A stretch of DNA of 64,000 nt from Mucilaginibacter sp. L3T2-6 (GTDB lineage: Bacteria > Bacteroidota > Bacteroidia > Sphingobacteriales > Sphingobacteriaceae), in contig NZ_JAUMKC010000008.1 in the NCBI RefSeq assembly GCF_030519355.1, forward strand, positions 166,163 to 230,162. Reading direction: 5' to 3'. Below are positions 53,319 to 61,679 of this stretch, one piece after another (within the stretch, counting starts at the first letter, position 1; each line of letters opens with the position of its first letter). The notes beneath the pieces are model-generated. The model made no database searches. It saw only the letters and a program-made list of their open reading frames with translations, and was not told the DNA's origin. Position numbers and translations under genes: made by a program.

Positions 53319-55820
53319 ATGAAACGTTTTTACATAATTATAGCAATATTATGCTCCTTTATCACCGCCCAGGCCCAAATTGGCTTAAGCGGAGGCGGTG
53401 GCCCAGCGATTGTTGGAAAAATTTCCGGCACACTTATCGACTCGCTGACTAAAAAACCCGTGGATTATGCATCGGTAAGTCTTTATCGCAGCGGCGGCAA
53501 AGCGCCCATTACCGGTGTAATTACCGATGAAAAAGGTGAATTTAAGCTGGACAATATTAAGCCCGGTTCCTACAAGATCACATTTACCTTTATCGGCTAT
53601 CCTGACAAAGTGATAGACCCTGTGACTACAACTGCCGGAAAGCCGGACAATAACTTGGGCACAGTGCTTTTCGCACCAAGCGCAAAGGTGCTGAAAGAGG
53701 TACAGGTAACCGGCCAGGCAGCCCTTATTGAAAACAAAATTGACAAGATTGTTTACAACGCCGAGAAGGATATTACATCGGCGGGCGGTAATGCTACCGA
53801 CCTGTTGGGCAAAGTTCCTTTGGTAACAGTTGATATTAATGGCAACGTATCCGTACGCGGCGATCAAAACGTACGTGTATTAATTAACGGTAAACCATCA
53901 GGTGCTACATCAACAAGTCTTTCGGACGTGTTAAAAGCTATTCCTGCTGCGCAAATTAAAAGTATCGAAGTAATTACGTCGCCATCAGCAAAATATGATG
54001 CGGAAGGCTCGGCCGGTATTATTAATATCATTACCAAATCAAAGAATGTTTCAGGTATCAGCGGCCAGGTTAGCGCAGCGGTGGGTACCAGGCAAAACAA
54101 TGGTAATTTCAATCTTAATTACAGCAAAAACCGCTTTAATTTTTCAGCCAATCTTGGTGGTAACTTAACGTGGCCACAAACCTCTATTACCAGTTTTGAT
54201 CAGCAGATTGACCTTGATACGGTGCATACGCACACTACCAGTAACGGTACCAGCAGGGTTACAAGGCATGCTACCAACAGTTCATTAAGCGCAGGTTACG
54301 AATTTAATGCCTATAACAGCATTACATCGTCATTCAAGCTACTGGATTTCAATTTCAATACAAACGGCAATACATCATTTCAGTCTGCTACGCCTTATAA
54401 TAACCATTTGTTCCAGCATAACGAGTTTAGCAACTTTGATTGGAACCTTGATTATACCCATAAATACAAATTGGAAGGAGAAGAGCTTGACTTATCGACG
54501 CAATGGAGCCACGGTAGCGGTATTACTAATTTCACCAACACCTACAGCGGTGTTTTTGATGATCTGCAAAACAATCTGAACGGCAAGAATAACGAATATA
54601 CCGTCCAGTTAGACTATACACTGCCGATCAGCAAAACACTTAAACTTGAAGCAGGCGGCAAAAGTATTTTCCGGAGAATAAATAGTACGTCTAATTATTT
54701 TAACGATACAAATAATTCCGGTGATTTTACATTTAACCCGTTGTTATCCAATATCTATAAATACAACCAAAACGTTTATGCAGGCTACACAGTATTTACA
54801 ATAACGCTTCCAAAAAAATGGTCGGTGATGGCTGGTGTCAGAGATGAGAATACCGATATTAAAGGCGAGCCTATCAACGAGTCACAAGCTTTGTCGCCGT
54901 TTACTCAAAACTATAATACGTTTGTGCCAAGCCTAACCATTCAAAAGGCGCTGAATGCCAAGCAGACTATAAAGCTGGCGTATAGCAAACGTATCACCAG
55001 GCCAAGCTTACAATTTCTGAATCCTTTTGTAAACCAGGTTAACATCCAAAGCCAGACCCAGGGCAACCCGAGGTTGAATCCGGAAATTTCCCAGACCGTT
55101 GAATTAGATTATAATGCTTTTATCGGAACTTCAATATTAAATCTCTCCGGATATTATAAGCATACGGATAATTTAATTGAAAATATTGCCAGACCGATAT
55201 CTGTAATTGTTGACGGTATAGCACAGGGCGGGACTTTAACCACTTTCCAAAATATCGGCAGCAATAACTCATTTGGTGGAAATGTGTTCGGTACAATTAA
55301 TCCTTTTAAAGCGCTGACCATTATAATGAGCGTTAACGCATATACTTACAAGCCAGACCCATCCGGTGTGTTCCATCTTGATCAGACTCAAAATGGCACA
55401 TATATTCAGTATGGTGGTTTTGCCAGAGCAAGCTTAACACTGCCAAAGGATTATGTTGCAGAGGCTTTCGTGTTTGGCAATTCGCCACGTCATACTATCC
55501 AGGGTACAACGCCAACATTCAGCATTTTAGGCATTGGTGCCAAAAAGCAATTTATGCAGAAAAGGCTGGCAATTGGGGTTAACGTAATTGAGCCATTTAG
55601 CGAATACAAAAGCTTTAATTCTAATTTAGAGAGCCCTGGCTTTAAACAGTCAAGCAAGTTCCAAATGCCATTCCGTTCATACGGCTTAACGTTTAGCTAC
55701 AGCTTTGGTAAACTAAACTTCAGTAATCCTAACCAGCAGAAGAAAGGACTGAATGACGACCTGAAGCAAGGCGACCAGGGCATGGGCGGCGGTGGCGCCC
55801 AGGGCGGCGGCGGAAGATAA
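53319..55820 (+). CDS. TonB-dependent-receptor-like outer-membrane beta-barrel protein
   Basis: An 833-residue protein with a signal peptide (about 1-19, ITAQAQ). A carboxypeptidase-regulatory-like beta domain (about 30-115, with GTLIDSLTKKPVDYASVSL) leads to a plug domain (VPLVTVDINGNVSVRGDQNVRVLINGKP) and a barrel of the OMP_b-brl_3 type. The C-terminus is extended by a Gly-rich tail (MGGGGAQGGGGR) instead of ending in an aromatic, so the last barrel strand lies before the tail. Transport or surface-binding substrate unknown. No SusD partner, so it is outside the SusCD class. Confidence 0.88.
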   Translation: MKRFYIIIAILCSFITAQAQIGLSGGGGPAIVGKISGTLIDSLTKKPVDYASVSLYRSGGKAPITGVITDEKGEFKLDNIKPGSYKITFTFIGYPDKVIDPVTTTAGKPDNNLGTVLFAPSAKVLKEVQVTGQAALIENKIDKIVYNAEKDITSAGGNATDLLGKVPLVTVDINGNVSVRGDQNVRVLINGKPSGATSTSLSDVLKAIPAAQIKSIEVITSPSAKYDAEGSAGIINIITKSKNVSGISGQVSAAVGTRQNNGNFNLNYSKNRFNFSANLGGNLTWPQTSITSFDQQIDLDTVHTHTTSNGTSRVTRHATNSSLSAGYEFNAYNSITSSFKLLDFNFNTNGNTSFQSATPYNNHLFQHNEFSNFDWNLDYTHKYKLEGEELDLSTQWSHGSGITNFTNTYSGVFDDLQNNLNGKNNEYTVQLDYTLPISKTLKLEAGGKSIFRRINSTSNYFNDTNNSGDFTFNPLLSNIYKYNQNVYAGYTVFTITLPKKWSVMAGVRDENTDIKGEPINESQALSPFTQNYNTFVPSLTIQKALNAKQTIKLAYSKRITRPSLQFLNPFVNQVNIQSQTQGNPRLNPEISQTVELDYNAFIGTSILNLSGYYKHTDNLIENIARPISVIVDGIAQGGTLTTFQNIGSNNSFGGNVFGTINPFKALTIIMSVNAYTYKPDPSGVFHLDQTQNGTYIQYGGFARASLTLPKDYVAEAFVFGNSPRHTIQGTTPTFSILGIGAKKQFMQKRLAIGVNVIEPFSEYKSFNSNLESPGFKQSSKFQMPFRSYGLTFSYSFGKLNFSNPNQQKKGLNDDLKQGDQGMGGGGAQGGGGR

Positions 55821-55867
55821 TTCCAGAGAAGCAATGCTCAACAGCCAATAATCAATATTTATAAAAG

Positions 55868-55899
55868 AATGGCCTGGGAAAATTCTCAGGCCATTTTGT
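55868..55899 (+). terminator. Terminator of the outer-membrane receptor gene
   Basis: A 13-bp stem with one G-T pair (55868-55880 with 55883-55895) is followed by TTGTTTGA. It lies 48 bp after the stop. Confidence 0.8.
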
Positions 55900-55972
55900 T
55901 TGACTAAGATTTGCGGGATTATTAGGATGGCGGGATTTATTTCCTATGCGGGGCACTATTGTTGTTTCCACC

Positions 55973-55994
55973 CTGTTGGTGTTATCACCAACAG
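55973..55994. repeat. REP-like hairpin, CTGTTGGTG-TTAT-CACCAACAG
   Basis: A 9-bp perfect stem in the 326-bp gap between two convergent genes. A degraded second copy (GTTGTTGGTGACGACAAT) lies about 90 bp to the right. Related to the hairpin at 33746-33766. Confidence 0.6.
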
Positions 55995-56146
55995 CAATTG
56001 GTATGCAGAAAACCATCCGCTTACAACGGTCCTCAGGCTTCTTTTTATCACAAACACCGCCGTGTTGTTGGTGACGACAATAACGTCATCAAAGGAGTTG
56101 AAATCTTCAATTTTTCAAATCACCGCATCTTCAAATCATCTCCGCA

Positions 56147-57955
56147 TCAGTCCCCAACCTCTATCCCGATCTGTTTCAACAACAACGAAGCATTGAACGT
56201 TTTACATTCGCCGTGCTTGATTTTATAATCAAACAGCATTTCGCCGCCTTTTACCTGTATATCAAAGTAAAAATTCCGGACATAATCCGGGTGAGATTCT
56301 TCTAATTCGGCAATTTGTAAATCATGGGTAGCCACCATGCCGACGCCTTTTTTGCGGATCAGTTGTTCAATAACCGCTTTTGAGCCCCGGTATTTATCAA
56401 CTGAATTGGTGCCGCGCAGCATTTCATCTATTAAAAAGAAAACCTTGGGTTCATTTACTACAGCGTTTAGCAGCATCTGCAGCCGGTCGAGCTCAGCTTT
56501 AAAAGTTGAAGTACTTTCGTTCAGCGAGTCTTTGATGCGCATATAGGTAATGATGGTCACAACGGATACTTGCATCCTGTCAGCACAAACAGGCGCACCA
56601 CATAAAGCCAGCACGGTATTTATCCCGATAGTGCGCAAAAATGTACTTTTACCTGCCATGTTAGAACCTGTGATAATATCTATTTTAAAGGTATCGTTCA
56701 GCTCATAATCATTTGCTATTCGTTTATCAGCGCTGATAAGGGGATGAGCAATTTTGTTAGCGGTCAGGGTATAGCTTTCACCATCGGTAATTTCCGGGAA
56801 GCTCCAATCCGGATAGTTGATTTTAAGGCTCGCGAGGCTCATTACAGCTTCAAATTCTGCCACTACATCAAAAGCCGCCTCGATATGAACCAGGTTATTT
56901 CGTTTCCAGTTTTCAATGGCTATAAGCTGTCGGATGTCCCAGATAAATAAGGCGTTCAGTATAAACATCATCACCATGTTAAGGCGGTAGTTCAGCTTGT
57001 TTATCAATTGCGCCAGTTGTTCAATTTTGCCGGATATACTTTCGCCATTTTCGTTCCTTACCTGTACTCCCAGATTTTTAAGATAGGCAGATCGCCATTC
57101 CTCGTTTTCTATACTTTTAAAGGCCAGCACGAAGTGGTGTAGTGTGGTACCGATCTTGCCGGCAATAAGGTCGGCTTTTTGAACCAGTTTGGCTTTTGCC
57201 ATAACCAGCCGGATGTTAACCAATATCACAACTGGTGTAACGTAGCGCAGGGGCATATAAAAAATACTGCCTGTTATCAATGCAAGCACAAGGTAGGGCG
57301 AAATTTTACTGTAGGTAGCCAGGACCTTTTCGCCATTGATTTCGATTGGCGCCTTTAAATATTCAACCAGCCTTTTTATTTGTTCGCGGTTTTGTTTGAG
57401 CGAAAATAGCAGGTGTGCCTGTGTATTCAGCTTCCAGTCGTTTTTGCCGGCAATTTCTGCCACGGCCTGCTGGCGTTCCATTATCACCGGTTTTGCAGCC
57501 GGCTTAACCAGCCACCCCGCCAGTTTGACAATGCCTGGAAAAGTTGCCGCCCGGTTTGTCAATTGGTACAGCGAACCGTTGCCAAATATATCAAGGTCGG
57601 CGGTGTAAAAATGCTTATCCTCATTAAAAATCAGCCCGTTATCATAGATGTTTTTATAGCTTTCTATCGATGTTATTTCGTTCTCGATGACGGCGTGAAG
57701 GTCGATAAAGTAATTCTTGAGCTCTTCGTACCGGTTTTGTTTATTTATAAGCCAACTGAAACACGCAACGAGGATAACAACCGCCACGATTATTGGGGCT
57801 ATCTCTTCGACGCTGATAGCTACGCACACAATAACGATGAACAGCCCGAATACCAACAGCCTGTAGAGAGAATAAGTATTTGCCAGGCTTTTATATTTAT
57901 CTGCCTCATGCTGTGCTAAATCAGCTCGCCGGCGGTAATCGGCTAATATATCCAT
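56147..57955 (-). CDS. Membrane-anchored MutS-like ATPase
   Basis: With the ATG at 57955 the product is 602 residues; the longer frame to 58030 runs into the repeat upstream. Two transmembrane helices lie at about residues 30-75 (LLVFGLFIVIVCVA and IIVAVVILVACF). A helical MutS core (levers/clamp) follows, and the C-terminal ABC-type ATPase has the Walker A TGSNMAGKSTFLRT, the signature-region ESTSTFKAE, Walker B FFLIDEMLRGTNS and a switch His in VATHD. It lacks the mismatch-recognition and connector domains, so it is not a canonical repair MutS. Membrane-anchored MutS relatives are common in Bacteroidota; the role is unknown. Confidence 0.85.
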   Translation of the reverse strand: MDILADYRRRADLAQHEADKYKSLANTYSLYRLLVFGLFIVIVCVAISVEEIAPIIVAVVILVACFSWLINKQNRYEELKNYFIDLHAVIENEITSIESYKNIYDNGLIFNEDKHFYTADLDIFGNGSLYQLTNRAATFPGIVKLAGWLVKPAAKPVIMERQQAVAEIAGKNDWKLNTQAHLLFSLKQNREQIKRLVEYLKAPIEINGEKVLATYSKISPYLVLALITGSIFYMPLRYVTPVVILVNIRLVMAKAKLVQKADLIAGKIGTTLHHFVLAFKSIENEEWRSAYLKNLGVQVRNENGESISGKIEQLAQLINKLNYRLNMVMMFILNALFIWDIRQLIAIENWKRNNLVHIEAAFDVVAEFEAVMSLASLKINYPDWSFPEITDGESYTLTANKIAHPLISADKRIANDYELNDTFKIDIITGSNMAGKSTFLRTIGINTVLALCGAPVCADRMQVSVVTIITYMRIKDSLNESTSTFKAELDRLQMLLNAVVNEPKVFFLIDEMLRGTNSVDKYRGSKAVIEQLIRKKGVGMVATHDLQIAELEESHPDYVRNFYFDIQVKGGEMLFDYKIKHGECKTFNASLLLKQIGIEVGD

Positions 57956-57960
57956 TTTGT

Positions 57961-58127
57961 TTGTTTTAGGTTGAAAAGTTATAATGTTGAAAAGGTTGAC
58001 TAACCTCAACAGGAAAACGTTGCGAATCAATCTTTATAAATGCAAAAACATCGGCTGCAAGTTATAACATTACAACTTTACAACCTTAAAACATTTCAAC
58101 AATAGCTAACTTTACAACTTTTAAATG
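57961..58127. repeat. Octad inverted repeat between the MutS-like gene and rlmH
   Basis: The left arm runs GTTGAAAA-GTTATAAT-GTTGAAAA-GGTTGACT in 8-nt steps (about 57970-58003). The right arm (58063-58100) runs AACATTAC-AACTTTAC-AACCTTAA-AACATTTC. The arms can pair over about 32 bp. This lies between divergent genes, so it cannot be a normal terminator for either. Confidence 0.65.
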
Positions 58128-58137
58128 ACAACCATTA

Positions 58138-58611
58138 ATGAAAATAACTTTTCTTACCGTCGGCAAAACAGAAGATGCTTATTTAAAAGACGGTTTTGAA
58201 AAGTATGTCAAACGGTTGAAGCACTATGCGAAGCTATCGGTTATTGAAATTGACGAGCTAAAAAACACCAAAGCCTTAACACAGGAGCAGCAAAAGAGTA
58301 AAGAAGCTGACCTTATCCTGAAAAAAATAACACCTCAGGATTACGTTATCCTCCTGGATGAAAAAGGCACACAACTAACCTCTGAAAAGTTTGCAGCCTA
58401 TATCGACAAAAAAGCCATTGCGTCTGTTTCCAACATGGTATTTGTGGTTGGCGGGCCTTATGGATTTGACGGTACGGTTTATGCGAGGGCCAATGACAAG
58501 CTTTCACTTTCCGCAATGACTTTTTCTCATCAAATGGTGCGCCTGTTTTTTATAGAGCAGCTTTACCGCGCTTTTACCATTATTAAAGGCGAGCCCTATC
58601 ACCATTCCTGA
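58138..58611 (+). CDS. rlmH: 23S rRNA (pseudouridine1915-N3)-methyltransferase
   Basis: A 157-residue SPOUT methyltransferase. Diagnostic features are VGKTEDAYLKDGFEKYVKRL at the N-terminus, LLDEKGTQLTSEKFA, the SAM-binding knot FVVGGPYGFDGTVY, and the C-terminal HQMVRLFFIEQLYRAFTIIKGEPYHHS. It methylates pseudouridine 1915 of 23S rRNA on the assembled ribosome. Full-length and typical. Confidence 0.97.
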   Translation: MKITFLTVGKTEDAYLKDGFEKYVKRLKHYAKLSVIEIDELKNTKALTQEQQKSKEADLILKKITPQDYVILLDEKGTQLTSEKFAAYIDKKAIASVSNMVFVVGGPYGFDGTVYARANDKLSLSAMTFSHQMVRLFFIEQLYRAFTIIKGEPYHHS

Positions 58612-58636
58612 CTATCCTTGCCAGGCAGATTTCTTA

Positions 58637-58800
58637 TTGCTCCGTTAGGAGCAAAATATCGGCAGAAAATAATAAACCGAAACCAGCGCTCCGTAGGTGC
58701 GTAATGCAGCATGTCGTGGGTACGCACATACGGAGCGACTGGTCGTATTTGTTTTCCTTCTACCAATATTTGGCCTCTATCGGGGCTGAGCTCCATTAGG
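58637..58800. repeat. Structured intergenic repeat element, copy 2
   Basis: Opens with a hairpin (GCTCCGTTAGGAGC) and continues AAAATATCGGCAGAAAATAAT. A long internal stem follows (GCGCTCCGTAGGTGCGTA with TACGCACATACGGAGCG), then a closing arm (GTTTTCCTTCTACCAATATTT) that complements the opening arm. It is homologous to 42511-42660. It fills most of the gap downstream of rlmH. Confidence 0.8.
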
Positions 58801-58916
58801 GTTTAATCCCTGACTTATTCGCATAAAGAGTCAATCAACTGTAAAAATGCAGTAAATTAGCTTATTTTTGTACGGGGAGTAACATAGCCCCATATTTTTG
58901 CAAAAAAGTCGTTACA

Positions 58917-59843
58917 ATGCACAACATTCTCCCCGAGCTCATATCCTTTAAGTTTATACTTTTCTATATACTTATTATTTCGACGATCGTTGTTCATTAT
59001 CGCGGCAAAGTGAGGTTTAAGTTTTTCAGGCAGCTGACAGATCATTCCACTTTCATGGCGCCGATAAATATGCCCATGTATGCATTTTCAGGAGTGGAAA
59101 ACAAACCTTATATCAATGCCGATAATTTCCCGCAGCTCAACCTGCTCAAAGAGAACTGGCAAACCATTCGCGACGAGGCTTTGCAACTGGAGCGCGAAGA
59201 GCTGATCAAAGGTTCGGACAAGTACAACGATATGGGTTTCAATTCTTTTTTTCGGAGGGGATGGAAACGCTTTTACTTGAAATGGTATGATGATTTTCAT
59301 CCTTCAGCCAAAAAGTATTGTCCGCAAACTATCGAGCTGATCAAAGGAATTCCAGAGGTTAAAGCAGCAATGTTTGCCGTTTTGCCTGCCGGAAGTGAAT
59401 TGCTGATGCACCGCGACCCGTATGCCGGTTCGTTACGATATCACCTTGGGCTGATTACTCCAAACTCGGAGCAATGCCATATTGTTGTTGACGGCCAAAG
59501 CTATGCCTGGCACGATGGAGAGCATGTATTATTTGATGAAACTTATATTCACTACGCCGAAAATAAGACTGATACGGACCGCATCATTCTTTTCTGCGAC
59601 GTGCAGCGCCCGGTAAAAACCTGGTTTGCGCGTGGGTGGAATGCGTTTTTTGGCTGGTTTATTATGGCCGCGGCGGTATCGCCAAATATGGGTGAGGATA
59701 AAACCGGGAATATCAATAAAGCTTTCCGCTATGTTTATTCCATCAGGCTGCTGGGCAAACGCATTAAAGCCTATAACCGCAATTTATATTACGCGGTGAA
59801 GTATTTGCTGATGCTGGGGATTTTGTACCTGATATTCTTTTAA
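58917..59843 (+). CDS. Aspartyl/asparaginyl beta-hydroxylase family protein (LpxO-like)
   Basis: A 308-residue 2-oxoglutarate/Fe(II) dioxygenase. An N-terminal hydrophobic helix (about 11-25) anchors it to the membrane, and another hydrophobic stretch is at the C-terminus (LMLGILYLIFF). The iron ligands are in MHRDPYAGSLRYHLGL (His-x-Asp region) and YIHYAENKTDTDRIILF (distal His, and Arg for 2-oxoglutarate). The family includes LpxO, which hydroxylates lipid A acyl chains, and peptide Asp/Asn hydroxylases. Membrane anchoring favours a lipid substrate, but this is inference. Confidence 0.85.
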   Translation: MHNILPELISFKFILFYILIISTIVVHYRGKVRFKFFRQLTDHSTFMAPINMPMYAFSGVENKPYINADNFPQLNLLKENWQTIRDEALQLEREELIKGSDKYNDMGFNSFFRRGWKRFYLKWYDDFHPSAKKYCPQTIELIKGIPEVKAAMFAVLPAGSELLMHRDPYAGSLRYHLGLITPNSEQCHIVVDGQSYAWHDGEHVLFDETYIHYAENKTDTDRIILFCDVQRPVKTWFARGWNAFFGWFIMAAAVSPNMGEDKTGNINKAFRYVYSIRLLGKRIKAYNRNLYYAVKYLLMLGILYLIFF

Positions 59844-59944
59844 ACCCTATTTTTTGCATGCGGGAGATGCGCAGCATCGTGTCTCTCTGCAATCCTGCTT
59901 TTAATTTTCTTCCGGACTCACGGACTTTTAACTAAATTTGCTGC

Positions 59945-60874
59945 ATGTCAGCAGGTCACGATCATTCAGGTCACCACCATCATCACCATGATCATGCCCC
60001 CAGGCTCGATCATCTTAATGCCGCCTTTATCTGGGGCATTATATTAAATTCAGCATTTGTTGTTATCGAAGTGATTGCGGGGTTAATCACCCATTCTCTT
60101 TCGCTGCTTACCGATGCAGGCCATAATTTGAGCGATGTAGCCAGTCTTGCGCTCGCACTGCTGGCGTTTAAATTGTCGAAAGTAAGCTCAAATAGCCAGT
60201 ACACCTATGGCTATAAGCGGTCGACGATCATTGTGTCATTTTTTAACGCAGTCATCTTATTTGTAGCTGTAGGCTTTATTATTTACGAAGCGATAATGCG
60301 CTTCATTAGTCCCCAGATAGTGGAAGGCGGTACAATGGCCTGGGTAGCCTTTATCGGCATAGCTATCAACGCATTTACCGCTTACTTATTCGTAAAAGAT
60401 AAAGATACTGATCTGAACGTTAAAGGTGCCTACCTGCACATGGCGGTTGACGCCATTGTATCGTTAGGTGTGGTTGTCTCGGGCATCATTATTTATTTCA
60501 CCAAACTTTACTGGATTGATAGCGTGGTATCGCTTATCATAGCTATCGTAATTTTAAGGGGAACCTGGGGCCTGCTGAAAGATAGCCTTCGGTTGGAAAT
60601 GGATGGCGTGCCTAAAGAAATGGACCTCGAAAAAATCAAGGCGGAACTGATGAAATGCAAGGGCGTTACCGATGTACACCATATGCATGTTTGGGCCCTA
60701 AGTACTACCGAAAATGCGCTTACCGCGCACCTGGTTATCAAAGCTGAGCGGCTACCCGACTTTACTAACATGAAGAAGGACTTGCGCCACCGCCTGCAGC
60801 ACATGAGCATTAACCACGCCACCTTTGAACCTGAGGTGGAAGAGGAAGATTGCAGGGAACTTAATTGTGACTAA
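59945..60874 (+). CDS. Cation diffusion facilitator (zinc exporter, CzcD-like)
   Basis: A 309-residue CDF transporter with six transmembrane helices. The N-terminus is extremely His-rich (about ten His in the first 20 residues), a metal-gathering segment. The transport site shows HSLSLLTDAGHNLSD (HxxxD in helix 2) and HMAVDAIVS (HxxxD in helix 5). The cytoplasmic C-terminal domain (VTDVHHMHVWAL) binds metal and dimerises. It exports Zn2+ (possibly Co2+ or Cd2+) by proton antiport. Confidence 0.95.
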   Translation: MSAGHDHSGHHHHHHDHAPRLDHLNAAFIWGIILNSAFVVIEVIAGLITHSLSLLTDAGHNLSDVASLALALLAFKLSKVSSNSQYTYGYKRSTIIVSFFNAVILFVAVGFIIYEAIMRFISPQIVEGGTMAWVAFIGIAINAFTAYLFVKDKDTDLNVKGAYLHMAVDAIVSLGVVVSGIIIYFTKLYWIDSVVSLIIAIVILRGTWGLLKDSLRLEMDGVPKEMDLEKIKAELMKCKGVTDVHHMHVWALSTTENALTAHLVIKAERLPDFTNMKKDLRHRLQHMSINHATFEPEVEEEDCRELNCD

Positions 60875-60889
60875 ATGATCGTATTAAAT

Positions 60890-60987
60890 TTGTCATTGCT
60901 GGAGGAACGAAGCAATCTCGTTGCTATGCATGGCGGATAATGCAGGCCGACGAGGTTGCTTCGTCGTTCCTCCTCGCAGAGACAATG
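60890..60987. repeat. Inverted-repeat element between CDF and DUF5606 genes
   Basis: GGAGGAACGAAGCAATCTCG (60901-60920) pairs with 60951-60973, which holds the same sequence in reverse complement with 3 extra bases (CGA). TTGTC / GACAA close the outer ends. The shape is MITE-like. I associate this GGAACGACGAAGCAATCTCG-type sequence with widespread bacterial intergenic repeats. Confidence 0.75.
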
Positions 60988-61002
60988 TTTTTTAAATGAA
61001 AA

Positions 61003-61027
61003 AAGCCGGAGAGTTCTTCCCCGGCTT
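61003..61027. terminator. Bidirectional terminator between CDF and DUF5606 genes
   Basis: AAGCCGG (61003-61009) pairs with CCGGCTT (61021-61027). On the minus strand it is followed by TTTTCATTT, fitting a terminator of the DUF5606 gene. Confidence 0.65.
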
Positions 61028-61067
61028 AATTCAAAGACACGATTGTTGTGCCTCTGCAGATAAATCC

Positions 61068-61577
61068 TTATGCTTTCTTTGCAGTTGCTTTTTTTGCTTT
61101 TGGCTTTGCGGGAGCGGTTTCTTCTGCCACGAGAGCTTCCTCAGCAGGCTTTAGTTCTTCCGCTGGCGCGGCTTCAGCAGGCGCTTCGGCAGGGTCCGGC
61201 TCGTTAAACAGCGGGTATTCCTTCAGAATGTTATACCAGCTGATGATCTTCTTCATATCTGAGGCGTAAACCTTCTCCTCATCATGATGAGGTGCAACTT
61301 CCCTGAAAAACGTGCGCAAGGCTTTTCCGTCAGCCTTAGCATCCGGAACGCCCGAAGCGCTCTTCATCCGCTCAAAAACGTCGGTCAGTTTTATATCGTC
61401 TTCCAGGCCAAATATGGTTATCTCGTGTAAAGCAGCCAGCTTAGCGGTTGATAAATTGGCAACCAGCTTGGTTTTTTGTGCGTCTAAACTTTCTAATATA
61501 TAGCCTGTTTTATTTTGAGCCAATGCTCTCCACAATCCCGGCTTGCCCGACACGGCTACAATTCCCTGTAAATTCAT
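61068..61577 (-). CDS. DUF5606 domain protein with Ala/Pro/Lys-rich tail
   Basis: A 169-residue protein. Residues 1-130 form the DUF5606 domain (MNLQGIVAVSGKPGLWRALAQ near the start, then HEITIFGLEDDIKLTDVFERM and MKKIISWYNILKEYP), restricted to Bacteroidota as far as I know. The tail (131-169) is acidic/Ala-Pro-rich and then turns to a basic, histone-like KAKKATAKKA end, which could bind nucleic acid. Cytoplasmic, function unknown. The gene lies just downstream of the cyclophilin gene, with a short-period inverted repeat between them. Confidence 0.85.
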   Translation of the reverse strand: MNLQGIVAVSGKPGLWRALAQNKTGYILESLDAQKTKLVANLSTAKLAALHEITIFGLEDDIKLTDVFERMKSASGVPDAKADGKALRTFFREVAPHHDEEKVYASDMKKIISWYNILKEYPLFNEPDPAEAPAEAAPAEELKPAEEALVAEETAPAKPKAKKATAKKA

Positions 61578-61589
61578 TTTTTAGTTGTA

Positions 61590-61679
61590 AGTATGTTTAT
61601 CAGTTGCAATGGTTGCAGTAGTTGTAATGGTTGTGCAGCTAAACAACCACAACTTCTGCAACAACTACAACTATTTCAA
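61590..61679. repeat. Short-period inverted repeat (GTTGTAA/CAACTAC type)
   Basis: The left part carries GTTGCAAT-GGTTGCA-GTAGTTGT-AATGGTTGT. The right part has CAACAACTA-CAACTATTT-CAACTATTC in 9-nt steps. The arms pair imperfectly. It lies between the cyclophilin stop and the DUF5606 start. Confidence 0.6.

Noticed and set aside
57956..58030. N-terminal extension of the MutS-like protein
   Set aside because: The extra codons lie in the octad repeat region and have no ribosome site; MDILADY at 57955 is a natural start.
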